Assembly (NCBI RefSeq): GCF_016862175.1
Contig: NZ_BOML01000074.1
Location: forward strand, 1 to 37,948
Direction of reading: 5' to 3'
Origin: Paractinoplanes durhamensis
GTDB lineage: Bacteria > Actinomycetota > Actinomycetes > Mycobacteriales > Micromonosporaceae
Length of the DNA stretch: 37,948 nucleotides
Part shown: in pieces, positions 1 to 7,101 of the stretch
Numbering within the stretch: the stretch's first letter is position 1
How the letters are laid out: each line of letters begins with the position of its first letter
Translations under genes and position numbers: made by a program
Notes under the pieces: generated by a model
The model's input: only the letters and a program-made list of their open reading frames with translations
Databases searched by the model: none
What the model was told of the DNA's origin: nothing

Positions 1-46
1 ACGCGCTGCCCGGCGCACCAACACGCGCTGCTCTGCGCACCGCCGA

Positions 47-78
47 GCGCGGATCATCCTCACCAGGATGATCCGCGC
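47..78. terminator. Perfect 14-bp hairpin
   Basis: Arms at 47-60 (GCGCGGATCATCCT) and 65-78 are perfect reverse complements around the loop CACC. No T-run follows on either strand, as is usual for actinobacterial hairpin terminators. It probably ends a gene that lies left of the window, or insulates the gene starting at 125. The function is inferred from structure and position. Confidence 0.6.
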
Positions 79-124
79 CGGGTGGGTGGGCAGCGAAGAG
101 CGTCACTGATGCAGAATCCGTTTC

Positions 125-598
125 ATGATCAACCCGCCGGAACGGATCGTCTACGGGTACGTCGCGCTGCATGACAGCCTCGCCTTCGCCGACGGGGAGA
201 CCGCGCCCGACGAGGTTCGCGACATTCGGGCACTGGCCGCGGCCCGCACCTGGGGTGCCGCCCGAGAGGTGACGTTCAGCCACGGCTGGAACCCAGCCGA
301 CCCGGAGTTCGACGACGACGCCGATGACCACCCCGACGACAGCCCGTTCGACATCAACGAGCTGACCGCGGTGATCGAGGGCGACTGGCCGAAGATGGTC
401 ACCGGCCGAACCCTGGACGTGCTCCCCGAGGACCTGCAGGAGCAGTTCGGCAACCGCCAGGACACGTCACTGAACGGCGACTACCTGGAGATCCCGGCCG
501 CCGCCGAGAAGGACCTGGTGGCGGCCCTGCGAGCCCGCGGCCACCAGGTAACCCGCGACGACGACCTGATCAACGCCCTCGACGGCTCCCGAAGCTGA
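125..598 (+). CDS. Hypothetical acidic protein, 157 aa
   Basis: I do not recognise the family. The product is soluble-looking and acidic, with a run of Asp-rich sequence around residues 59-75 and no signal peptide or membrane segment. No Shine-Dalgarno precedes the ATG at 125. A weak -10-like CAGAAT at 112-117 sits seven bases before it, so a leaderless mRNA is possible. The stop (596-598) is one base from the ATG of the next gene at 600, so the two are almost certainly co-transcribed. Codon use matches the neighbours. The reading frame is well supported, but no function can be given. Confidence 0.72.
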   Translation: MINPPERIVYGYVALHDSLAFADGETAPDEVRDIRALAAARTWGAAREVTFSHGWNPADPEFDDDADDHPDDSPFDINELTAVIEGDWPKMVTGRTLDVLPEDLQEQFGNRQDTSLNGDYLEIPAAAEKDLVAALRARGHQVTRDDDLINALDGSRS

Positions 599-599
599 C

Positions 600-1172
600 A
601 TGAAGGCCGACGACACCCCCGCGCAACAGCCCAGCCCCAGCGAGAGCCCTGCGCAGCGACCCGGGCCCGACGAAAAGCTTGCGGGACCGGCCAACCCCAG
701 CGAGAGCCCCGCGCAGCGACCCGGGCCCGACGAGAAGCTTGCGGGACCCGCCAACCCCAGCAAGAGCCCCGCGCAGCGACCCGGGCCCGACGAAAAGCTT
801 GCGGGACCCGCCAACCCCAGCAAGAGCCCCGCGCAGCGAGCCGAGCCAGGCAAGAGGCCGGCGAAGCGGGCCGAGCCCGGCGACGCGCCGCTCGAAATTC
901 TGGGTAACGACGCCGGTTCGGGTGCGCTCATCGAGTTCGCGCACACTTACCCCGGCTACGACCGGCACGGTGGCCTCGACGGGCTGACCGCGCTGGCGGC
1001 CGAGGTACGCGAGACCTGGCAGCGGACCGGCGACCTGCCCGACGACATCGAGACCCTACGGGCGTGCATGTTCCAGCAGGCCCGAGCTCATCGCTTCATG
1101 TGGAGCGCCGAATTCGACGAGCTGCCGTTCGTCCTGGCTCTGCTGGACCGCCTCCGCGAGGTCACCAACTGA
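600..1172 (+). CDS. Hypothetical protein with 20-residue tandem repeats, 190 aa
   Basis: The N-terminal half is low-complexity, Pro/Ala/Glu/Lys-rich and probably disordered. Residues 21-80 are three near-identical 20-residue units beginning PGPDEKLAGP, with a half copy before them and degenerate pieces after. The C-terminal ~90 residues (from LEILGN) look like an ordinary compact helical domain with several aromatic and acidic residues. I do not recognise it. The gene starts one base after the stop of the upstream gene and probably depends on its transcription. The unit length of 60 bp, a multiple of three, means copy number can change without breaking the frame. A linker or surface-display role for the repeat is possible but unproven. 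Confidence 0.65.
   Translation: MKADDTPAQQPSPSESPAQRPGPDEKLAGPANPSESPAQRPGPDEKLAGPANPSKSPAQRPGPDEKLAGPANPSKSPAQRAEPGKRPAKRAEPGDAPLEILGNDAGSGALIEFAHTYPGYDRHGGLDGLTALAAEVRETWQRTGDLPDDIETLRACMFQQARAHRFMWSAEFDELPFVLALLDRLREVTN
631..840 (+). repeat. 60-bp tandem repeat, 3.5 copies, in frame
   Basis: Full units lie at 661-720, 721-780 and 781-840, and a half unit at 631-660. They differ by only a few bases, for example GAGAGC versus AAGAGC. Each unit encodes 20 residues of the protein at 600-1172. There are no spacers, so this is a coding minisatellite and not a CRISPR array. Near-identity at third codon positions points to recent expansion. Confidence 0.85.
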
Positions 1173-1348
1173 CCCCTGCACCGAAACCGCAGCCGCCGCC
1201 CCGCTTCGATAGCGGGGCCTGGGCGGCGCGGGTCAGGACTTCGATTTTCTTGATGTCGGGGCCTCGGGCATGCGACGAGACCCCGATTTCCTGGATCTCG
1301 GCCTCTCGCTCCGGCGGCAAGGCCCCAACTTCCGCGAATTCGGTAACC

Positions 1349-1510
1349 CGGCCCCCCAGCCCCCCAGCCCCCCAGCCCCAGCCCTCCAGCCCCAAGCCCC
1401 AGCCCTCCAGCCCCAAGCCCCAGCCCTCCAGCCCCAGCCCCCCAAGCCCCAGCCCTCCACAGCCCCAGCCCTCCAGCCCCAGCCCTCAGCCCCAGCCCCC
1501 CAACCCGGGC
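1349..1510. repeat. C-rich low-complexity tract, G4-prone on minus strand
   Basis: The plus strand is built from CAGCCCC and CAGCCCTC blocks. A 21-bp block recurs exactly at 1387-1407 and 1408-1428, with degenerate copies after. On the minus strand 1349-1380 reads as successive runs of four to six G separated by CT, which is a classic G-quadruplex pattern. Frames through it give Pro/Gln/Ser or Gly/Trp repeats, which I regard as by-products of the repeat and not as genes. Confidence 0.75.
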
Positions 1511-1539
1511 GTCTGACCTCGGCCCGGCCTCGCCCCGGC

Positions 1540-1620
1540 AAGACCCGCGGGAAACGCAAGACCCGCGGGAAACGCAAGACCCGCGGGAAACGCAAGACCC
1601 GCGGGAAACGCAAGACCCGG
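1540..1620. repeat. 18-bp tandem repeat, 4.5 copies
   Basis: The unit AAGACCCGCGGGAAACGC occurs exactly at 1540-1557, 1558-1575, 1576-1593 and 1594-1611, followed by a half copy to 1620. Each unit contains the palindrome CCCGCGGG. The plus frame would read KTRGKR repeats, but no start site or flanking coding signal supports translation. Exact identity suggests recent slippage or a protein-binding array. Confidence 0.85.
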
Positions 1621-1684
1621 GAGGCGGCGGACCGGAGGTGTTCCGGCTCCTCGGGTGAGAGTTTCGCGGCCGTCCGCGGTGGGG

Positions 1685-2323
1685 TCAGTCGGCGGCGGGG
1701 AGGCAGCCTCCGTCGGCGGTTTGGCTTCCGTATTCGACGTGGTAGCCGTACTCCGGGCTGATCCAACCCAGCACACACGCCTGGCCGGTCCACGCCGCGA
1801 TGGTGAAGCCGTCGCCGTAACCCACGTCGTGGGTGGCCGGCTTGCGGACCGTCGCCTCGCCCAGGCCGTGGGCGGTCAGCGCCTTCTGGACCGAGGCCTG
1901 GTCGTATTTCTTGGCCTTCACCAACGGCTTCAGCGCGTCCTCGGCGGCGAGGGTGCACTTCACCGCGCCGGGGACCGCCGACGCCGGGAGCTCGTGGCGG
2001 TCGAGGAAGGCGCGGTTCGCCCGCATCTGGCGCTGGAGCAGCTCGCCTCGGTAGTTCTCGTCCAGGTCGCCGTTCGATGGCGCCGGCAGCGGGCTCTCGT
2101 CGAACGGCTCGGCCGTCGCGGCGGCGGTCGCGCGCCGCGACGACTTGGACGACGACGCGGCGACGCGGGTCGCGCAGGGCAGGGTGTCCTTGCCGGGCGG
2201 CGTCGTCACCACCACCACCGCCGGTTCGGCCGGGTGGCTGCCCGGGCTGGTGCCCGGGGCAGCGCAACCGGCTGGCAGGAATAGGGCCGCCGTTCCGAGC
2301 ACGGCGAATCGTCGAAGTTCCAT
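1685..2323 (-). CDS. Secreted lipoprotein-like protein, 212 aa
   Basis: Residues 1-20 form a signal peptide: MELRR, a hydrophobic core, then LPAGC. Cys20 would be the lipidated residue if this acts as a lipobox, although Pro at -3 is unusual. A Ser/Thr/Pro/Ala-rich linker of about 75 residues follows, typical of anchored extracytoplasmic proteins. The folded C-terminal part (from about residue 85) contains two Cys residues that may form a disulfide. I do not recognise the domain. The start is set by the signal peptide and a G-rich ribosome site just upstream. That site lies in a small hairpin (2328-2345). The small membrane protein gene upstream is on the same strand, 60 bp away. Confidence 0.75.
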   Translation of the reverse strand: MELRRFAVLGTAALFLPAGCAAPGTSPGSHPAEPAVVVVTTPPGKDTLPCATRVAASSSKSSRRATAAATAEPFDESPLPAPSNGDLDENYRGELLQRQMRANRAFLDRHELPASAVPGAVKCTLAAEDALKPLVKAKKYDQASVQKALTAHGLGEATVRKPATHDVGYGDGFTIAAWTGQACVLGWISPEYGYHVEYGSQTADGGCLPAAD

Positions 2324-2327
2324 GTCT

Positions 2328-2345
2328 CCCCCGTATGTTCGGGGG
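2328..2345 (-). promoter_or_regulatory. Hairpin covering the ribosome site of the lipoprotein gene
   Basis: On the minus-strand mRNA the arm CCCCCG (2345-2340) pairs with CGGGGG (2333-2328) across a six-base loop. The second arm contains the G-rich ribosome-binding sequence just before the ATG at 2323. Sequestration of the site is therefore possible. This is inferred from sequence only, and a six-pair stem is short. Confidence 0.35.
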
Positions 2346-2383
2346 CGACCCTATCTCCCGTGCGCACCCATTCCCATGCGCGC

Positions 2384-2653
2384 CTATCGATCCGGTGGCA
2401 CCACCAGCGGATGGCGGAACTCGTCGCGCGCGGCCAGCTGCTCCATCGCCTCCACGTATTCATCGTGGCTGATGTCGCTGCGGGCCAACTGGGCGGCCAG
2501 CACCCCCTCCGGGCTGGCCACCTCCTCGTCGGGCGGTGGTTTCACGTCGGCGCGCCACGGGCGTGCGGCGGCCGGCTCACGACCGACCCGCGACCACACC
2601 GTTGCCGCGCAGATGGCAAGCACGGACAGCACAAAACAGAAGAGGAAGACCAT
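2384..2653 (-). CDS. Small membrane protein with SHOCT-like tail, 89 aa
   Basis: Residues 1-20 are one hydrophobic segment (MVFLFCFVLSVLAICAATVW), which fits a membrane anchor. A short charged linker follows, and residues 50-77 resemble the SHOCT motif (LAAQLARSDISHDEYVEAM), a short helical oligomerisation module common in small actinobacterial membrane proteins. The start at 2653 is well fixed by a strong AGGAGGTGA ribosome site about six bases upstream. The role is unknown in most members. The gene is monocistronic or leads into the lipoprotein gene downstream. Confidence 0.75.
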   Translation of the reverse strand: MVFLFCFVLSVLAICAATVWSRVGREPAAARPWRADVKPPPDEEVASPEGVLAAQLARSDISHDEYVEAMEQLAARDEFRHPLVVPPDR

Positions 2654-2747
2654 CCCCCGTCACCTCCTGGCCGTCCATCTTGCCGGATTAGAACATATGA
2701 TCGGAACCCCCGCGTCCGGTTGGCGTCACTCGCGTTTACGGTGGTGC

Positions 2748-4190
2748 ATGGCCTTTCTGATGTACGTCGACGGCGCATGGCGTCCGGCCCGCACGGGAGC
2801 GACCACGATCGCGACCAGCCCGGCAACCGGCAAGGAGATCGGCACGGTGCCGGAGGGCGACCGGGAGGACGCGCGCGCCGCGATCGCCGCGGCCCGGCGG
2901 GCGGCGCCGGGGTGGGCGCGGCTGACCGTGTTCGAGCGGGCGACGCTGCTGCACCGGGTCGGTGACGTCATCGAGGGGCGGCGCGACCGACTGGCCCGCA
3001 CGCTGACTCTCGATCAGGGCAAGCCGTTGCGCGCGGAGGCGTACGACGAGGTCGACGAGCTGGTCACCTACTGGCGGATGGCGGCCGAGGACGGCAAGCG
3101 GCTCGGTGGCCTGCTCCCGCCGTCGTCGAGCCCGGGCATGCGGGCGATGCTGATCCGGCGCCCGCGCGGCGTGGTCGGCGTGATCACCCCGTGGAACTGG
3201 CCGTACACGATGCCGGCCGAACTGATCGCGCCTGCCCTGGCCGCCGGAAACACGGTGGTCTGGACCCCGGCACCGTCGACCGCGGTGTCGGCGGTGGCCC
3301 TGGCCGAGTGCCTGGCCGAGGCCGACCTGCCGCCGGGCGTGGTCAACCTGGTGACCGGCCCGGGCCCGGAGGTCGGTGACGAGATCGCCCGCAACCCGGG
3401 CACCGACGCGGTGGCGTTCATCGGTTCCACCGCGACCGGCCGGAAGGTGGCCGCGGCCGCCGCCGGCAAGGCCACCCTGCTGGAGATGGGCGGCAACGGC
3501 CCGCTGGTGGTTCTGGCCGACGCCGACCTGGACCGGGCGGTCGAGGGCGCGCTCGCCGCGTGTTTCCTGTGCGCCGGCCAGAGCTGCACGGCCGGCGAAC
3601 GGCTGCTGGTCGCGGCGTCGGTCCGGGACGAGTTCGCCGAGCGGCTGGCCACGGCGGTCACCGAGCGGATCCGGCTGGGCGACCCGTTCGACGACGCGAC
3701 CACGATGGGCCCGCTGAACAACGCGGGGGTGGCCGCGAAGATGGCCGAGCACGTGGCCGACGCCCTGGACCGGGGTGCGGTGGCGCTGACCGGGGGCGCC
3801 CCGGCGGCCGGCTTCCCGACCGATCTCTACTGGCCGGCGACGGTGCTGAACGCCGTACCCAAGGAATCTCTCACCGCGCGTGAGGAAACCTTCGGGCCGA
3901 TCGCACCGATTGTCGCGATCAGCGACTTGGCGGAAGCCATCGAGTTGACCAACGCGTCGCGCTACGGGTTGCTGGCCGCGATCTACACTGCCGACCTGAC
4001 AAAGGGCCTGGCCTTCGCCGACGCGGTCCGCACGGGCTGGGTGAACATCAACGAGTCCACCAACTATTGGGAGAGCCACCTGCCGTTCGGCGGCCGTTCC
4101 GGCTCCGACAGCGGCCTCGGTCGGGTCGGTGGCGCCCATCCGATGGACACGTTCAGTGAGTTGCAGACAGTGATAGTTGGGGCGAACTAG
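2748..4190 (+). CDS. Aldehyde dehydrogenase family protein, 480 aa
   Basis: This is a cytosolic NAD(P)-dependent oxidoreductase turning an aldehyde into the carboxylate. Numbered from the ATG at 2748, Asn150 lies in TPWNWP, the general base Glu246 in LLEMGGN, and the nucleophile Cys280 in CAGQSCTAG. The length is normal for the family. At residues 172-177 the usual cofactor-binding Lys of the 'KPS/KPA' motif is Thr (WTPAPS), so cofactor preference may be altered. An alternative ATG at 2760 is equally plausible, because GGTGG at 2740-2744 is close to the first and far from the second. The open frame upstream of 2748 covers the antisense small membrane gene and is not coding. The gene converges on the exporter gene and overlaps it by 38 bp. 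The substrate cannot be told. Confidence 0.93.
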   Translation: MAFLMYVDGAWRPARTGATTIATSPATGKEIGTVPEGDREDARAAIAAARRAAPGWARLTVFERATLLHRVGDVIEGRRDRLARTLTLDQGKPLRAEAYDEVDELVTYWRMAAEDGKRLGGLLPPSSSPGMRAMLIRRPRGVVGVITPWNWPYTMPAELIAPALAAGNTVVWTPAPSTAVSAVALAECLAEADLPPGVVNLVTGPGPEVGDEIARNPGTDAVAFIGSTATGRKVAAAAAGKATLLEMGGNGPLVVLADADLDRAVEGALAACFLCAGQSCTAGERLLVAASVRDEFAERLATAVTERIRLGDPFDDATTMGPLNNAGVAAKMAEHVADALDRGAVALTGGAPAAGFPTDLYWPATVLNAVPKESLTAREETFGPIAPIVAISDLAEAIELTNASRYGLLAAIYTADLTKGLAFADAVRTGWVNINESTNYWESHLPFGGRSGSDSGLGRVGGAHPMDTFSELQTVIVGAN

Positions 4191-5571
4191 AACGGCGCGC
4201 GGCCCACACCACCAGGGCCGCGCAGACCGCGGTGAGGGCGAGGGTGGCGGTGGTGACGGCGTTCTCGAAGGCGTGCGGGTCGGCGGCGATGCCGGTGACC
4301 GAGCCGCTGATCGCGGCGGCGACGATGGTGCCGGTGACCGCCATCCCGATGCTGCCGGCCACCTCCTGGCTGGTGTCGTTGAGGGCGGCCCCCATCGAGG
4401 TCTGGTCCTCGGGGAGGCCGCGCATCACGGTGATGGCCGCGATGACCATGACGACCCGCATGCCGGCCGCGGTGAGGGCGAGCGCGACGGCGACCCAGAC
4501 GTACTGGTAGCGGCCGAGCAGGGCGTAGGTGAGCAGGCCGCCGATGGCTGCCGCGGAGCCGATGACCCCGGCGCGGTGGGCGCCGAGCCGCTCGACGATC
4601 TTCTCCACGAACGGGCCGATCGCGATCATCACGATGATCTGCGGGAGGCTGCCGAGCGCGGCCTGCGCCGGTGACCAGCCCCAGACGAGCTGCAACTGGA
4701 GCGTGACGCTGTAGGTCAGGACGGCCATCCCGAGGCCGAGCGCCGCCTGGTAGGCCAGGGCGGCCGAGACCTTGGGCCGCCGGATCAGGGCGAAGTCGAA
4801 CATCGGGTGGGCGGTGCTGCGCTCCCGCATGACGAAGCCGGCCCCGCAGAGCAGCGCGCCGGCGCCGGCCGGCCACGGTGCGAGCTGCGCCCAGCCGTCC
4901 TCGACGGCGAGGGTGGCGGTCCAGAGGGCAAGGATGATCGTCGCGGTGCCGAGCAGCGCGCCGGGCAGGTCCATCGGCGCCCGGTTGCGCTGGGCCGGGT
5001 CGTCGGCGGGGATGCCGGAGCGGATGCACACGATCGCGAGCAGGGCGATCGGCACGTTCAGCACCAGCAGCGTCTGCCAGGGCAGGACCTGGATGACCAG
5101 GCCGCCCACGGTCGGCCCGACCGCCAGGCCGACCAGGCCGACGGTGGAGATGAACGCGGTCGCCCGCATCAGCAGGTTCTCCTGGTCGAACAGCCGGAAG
5201 CAGAGCGCCATCGTGCCGGGCGCGGTCATCGCGGCGGTGATGCCGACCGCGGCCCGGACGGCGACCAGCTCGCCCGGCGTGCGCACCGCGAGGACGGCCA
5301 GGCTGGCCAGGGCGAACAGGCCGAGGCCGAGCAGCATGACCCGGCGGGTGCCGAACCGGTCGGCGATCGCGCCGAACGCGATCATCAGGCCGCCGAAGAG
5401 CAGTGAATACCCCGTCGTGATCCATTGCAGGTCCGACGCGGAGGCGTTCAGGTCGCGGGCGATGGTCGGCAGCGCGACGTTCAGCACCGAGTTGTCGAGC
5501 ATCTCCACCAGGAAGACGACGGACAGTCCGAGGATGGCGGGCCAGACCGCCCGTAGTGACGTGGCTTGCAT
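4153..5571 (-). CDS. MFS exporter, DHA2 (14-TM, EmrB/QacA) type, 472 aa
   Basis: This is an inner-membrane proton-coupled drug exporter of the DHA2 class. It has about 14 hydrophobic segments, the motif D-N-S-V-L-N-V-A-L-P in TM1 (typical of the class), and the loop 2-3 motif GAIADRFGTRR. The start at 5571 is chosen because GGAAGGGG lies about seven bases upstream and the product then begins just before TM1. Longer in-frame starts would run through the operators. It is divergent from the TetR gene at 5658, with two matched palindromes between them. De-repression of the exporter by a bound toxic compound is the usual arrangement. The substrate is unknown. Confidence 0.93.
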   Translation of the reverse strand: MQATSLRAVWPAILGLSVVFLVEMLDNSVLNVALPTIARDLNASASDLQWITTGYSLLFGGLMIAFGAIADRFGTRRVMLLGLGLFALASLAVLAVRTPGELVAVRAAVGITAAMTAPGTMALCFRLFDQENLLMRATAFISTVGLVGLAVGPTVGGLVIQVLPWQTLLVLNVPIALLAIVCIRSGIPADDPAQRNRAPMDLPGALLGTATIILALWTATLAVEDGWAQLAPWPAGAGALLCGAGFVMRERSTAHPMFDFALIRRPKVSAALAYQAALGLGMAVLTYSVTLQLQLVWGWSPAQAALGSLPQIIVMIAIGPFVEKIVERLGAHRAGVIGSAAAIGGLLTYALLGRYQYVWVAVALALTAAGMRVVMVIAAITVMRGLPEDQTSMGAALNDTSQEVAGSIGMAVTGTIVAAAISGSVTGIAADPHAFENAVTTATLALTAVCAALVVWAARRSSSPQLSLSATH

Positions 5572-5597
5572 GTGATCGCCCCTTCCCGACGAATGAC

Positions 5598-5638
5598 TGG
5601 AACACCGTTCCACGGTCCCAGTGTGGAACGGCGTTCCA
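5598..5638. promoter_or_regulatory. Paired operator palindromes for the TetR regulator
   Basis: Two copies of TGGAAC-N3-GTTCCA lie at 5598-5612 and 5624-5638, both with perfect 6-bp arms. Their centres are 26 bp apart, about two and a half helical turns. They sit between the divergent exporter (start 5571) and TetR (start 5658) genes, where a TetR dimer pair would block both promoters. The assignment to this TetR is inferred from position. Confidence 0.85.
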
Positions 5639-5657
5639 GACATGTCAAGATGAGGGC

Positions 5658-6260
5658 ATGGAGCGAAGCGACATCGTCGGGGCCGCCGTCGAGTTGCTCG
5701 ACACCGCCGGCGAGAGCGGTCTGACCTTCCGGGTGCTCAGCGCGCGGCTGAAGACCGGGCCGGGCGCGATCTACTGGCACGTGGCGAACAAGAGCGAACT
5801 GCTCGTCGCGGCCACCGACGCCGTCCTCACCGTCGAGGCCGGCGGCGACACCCCGGAGGAGACGATCCGGGCGATCGCGCTCGCCGTCTTCGACGCGATC
5901 GACGCGCACCCCTGGGTCGGCGCGCAGCTCCCCCGGGCCCCTTCGCAGCCGGCCGTGCTGCGGGTCTTCGAACTCATCGGCCGGCAGGTCCAGGCGCTCG
6001 GGGTCGCCGACGCCGAGCAGTTCGACGCGGCGTCCGCCCTGCTTAACTACATCCTCGGGGTGGGGCGGCAGAACGCCGCCAACGCCCAGGCGGTGACGCC
6101 GGGAACGACCCGGGCCGACTTCTTCGAGAGCGCGTGGGGCCACCTCGACCCGGCCGAATACCCGTTCCTCCGGCACGTCACCAAGCAGCTGATGACCCAC
6201 GACGACCGGGCCCAGTTCCTGGCCGGCGTCAACCTGATCCTGAAGGGGATCAAAGGTTGA
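5658..6260 (+). CDS. TetR-family transcriptional regulator, 200 aa
   Basis: The N-terminal helix-turn-helix (residues about 5-50) includes the typical recognition segment LKTGPGAIYWHVANKSELL. The C-terminal ~140 residues are the helical ligand-binding and dimer domain. The ATG at 5658 is preceded by GAGGG very close by, and the family's N-terminus fits MERSDIVGAAVELL. It lies divergent from the DHA2 exporter with two palindromic operators in the 86-bp gap, so it most likely represses the exporter and itself. The 3' end overlaps the convergent SDR gene by 11 bp. Confidence 0.93.
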   Translation: MERSDIVGAAVELLDTAGESGLTFRVLSARLKTGPGAIYWHVANKSELLVAATDAVLTVEAGGDTPEETIRAIALAVFDAIDAHPWVGAQLPRAPSQPAVLRVFELIGRQVQALGVADAEQFDAASALLNYILGVGRQNAANAQAVTPGTTRADFFESAWGHLDPAEYPFLRHVTKQLMTHDDRAQFLAGVNLILKGIKG

Positions 6261-7011
6261 AGCCGCCGCTGACCTCGATGTCCTGAGCGGTGATCCACCG
6301 GCCGTCGTCGCCGAGCAGGGCGGCCACCGCCACGCCGATGTCATCAGGCTCGCCGAGACGACCCAGGGCGGTCTTCGCGGCCAGGCCCGGGATCACCTCC
6401 GGGAAGCGGGCGAAGGCGTCGCCGCCGAACCTGGTCCGGGTGGCGCCGGGCGAGACCGAGTTGACCCGGATACCGCGTACGCTCAGCTCCTTTGCCAGAT
6501 AGCGGGTGAGGGTGACCATGCCGCCCTTCATCGAGCCGTAGGCCGAGTAACCGGGCTCGAGGCCGGAGAACGACGCCGCCCCGCTGGCGATGTTGACGAT
6601 GGCGCCGCCGTCGGCGAGCAGCGGGAGCAGGGTCTGGGTCAGGAAGTACGGCCCCTTGAGGTGCACGCGATAGAGCTTGTCGAACTCGTCCTCGGCGGTG
6701 TCCGGAAACATCGCCATATAAGCACTGCCGGCGTTGTTGACCAGATGGTCGAAGGTGTCGCGCTGCCAGGTGTCACGAAGCGCGGCGACCACCTGATCGC
6801 GAAAGGCGATAAATCCCGACAAAGGCCCGCCAACGTCGAGCCGCAGCGCGACAGCCGTGCCACCCTCCTTCTCGATGGCCGCGACGGTGTCGAAAGCCCC
6901 GGCCGAATTGCCCTGATAGGTGAGGATGACCCCGGCCCCACGCGCCGCGACCTGGATGGCGATACTCTGCCCGATTCCGGAGCTGGCTCCGGTGATGATG
7001 GCTACTGTCAT
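6250..7011 (-). CDS. SDR-family oxidoreductase, 253 aa
   Basis: This is a classical short-chain dehydrogenase/reductase. It has the NAD(P)-binding motif TGASSGIG at residues 7-14, NNAG at 92-95, candidate catalytic Ser143/Ser147, and the Tyr158-x-x-x-Lys162 pair in YGSMK. The conserved PGATRTRF segment follows at about 188-195. The length is normal. It is divergent from an AraC regulator (start 7102), which is the likely controller. A TATAAC-type -10 on the minus strand around 7043-7048 could serve it. The substrate is not predictable from sequence. Confidence 0.93.
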   Translation of the reverse strand: MTVAIITGASSGIGQSIAIQVAARGAGVILTYQGNSAGAFDTVAAIEKEGGTAVALRLDVGGPLSGFIAFRDQVVAALRDTWQRDTFDHLVNNAGSAYMAMFPDTAEDEFDKLYRVHLKGPYFLTQTLLPLLADGGAIVNIASGAASFSGLEPGYSAYGSMKGGMVTLTRYLAKELSVRGIRVNSVSPGATRTRFGGDAFARFPEVIPGLAAKTALGRLGEPDDIGVAVAALLGDDGRWITAQDIEVSGGFNL

Positions 7012-7101
7012 GCATCAATACAAGCATCATGAGCAGGAAAAACGTTATAAAGATCCTCGCGATGTCTTGCCTGATACTCCCATAACAACGAGGATCGAGC
7101 A

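Larger units (their letters stand above)
1173..1684. other. 512-bp gap without a supportable gene
   Basis: The left part (1173-1348) is normal-complexity sequence with no convincing start or ribosome site. A coding-like minus-strand frame (about 1190-1345) could be a gene remnant but matches nothing I know. From 1349 the gap becomes C-rich and repetitive, then holds an 18-bp array at 1540-1620. Both flanking genes (600-1172 plus, 1685-2323 minus) point into this gap, so it is a convergent intergenic region. Confidence 0.6.

Noticed and set aside
1162..1416. Minus-strand coding-like piece (EIQEIGVSSHARGPDIKKIEV)
   Set aside because: Plausible local protein character but no recognised family, start in repeat DNA and no ribosome site; left as part of the gap description.
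631..1620. Possible CRISPR array
   Set aside because: The 60-bp, 21-bp and 18-bp units are head-to-tail without unique spacers, and no cas gene is near.
1270..1761. Plus-strand frame with KTRGKR repeats as a basic DNA-binding protein
   Set aside because: No start site or flanking domain; it crosses two unrelated repeats and the antisense 3' end of the lipoprotein gene.
1233..2267. 344-codon minus-strand frame across the repeat gap and lipoprotein gene
   Set aside because: It is an Arg/Pro and Gly/Trp artefact of the repeats; the lipoprotein frame has a signal peptide and ribosome site.
2145..2747. Upstream extension of the aldehyde dehydrogenase frame
   Set aside because: It runs antisense through the lipoprotein and SHOCT-like genes and adds no family sequence.
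2736..4139. Long open minus-strand frame opposite the aldehyde dehydrogenase
   Set aside because: Arg/Gly/His-rich composition typical of antisense shadows of high-GC genes; the plus strand carries clear dehydrogenase motifs.
7052..7096. GATCCTCG / CGAGGATC inverted repeat as a riboswitch before the AraC gene
   Set aside because: Only two 8-base arms with a 29-base loop; more likely an operator or chance.
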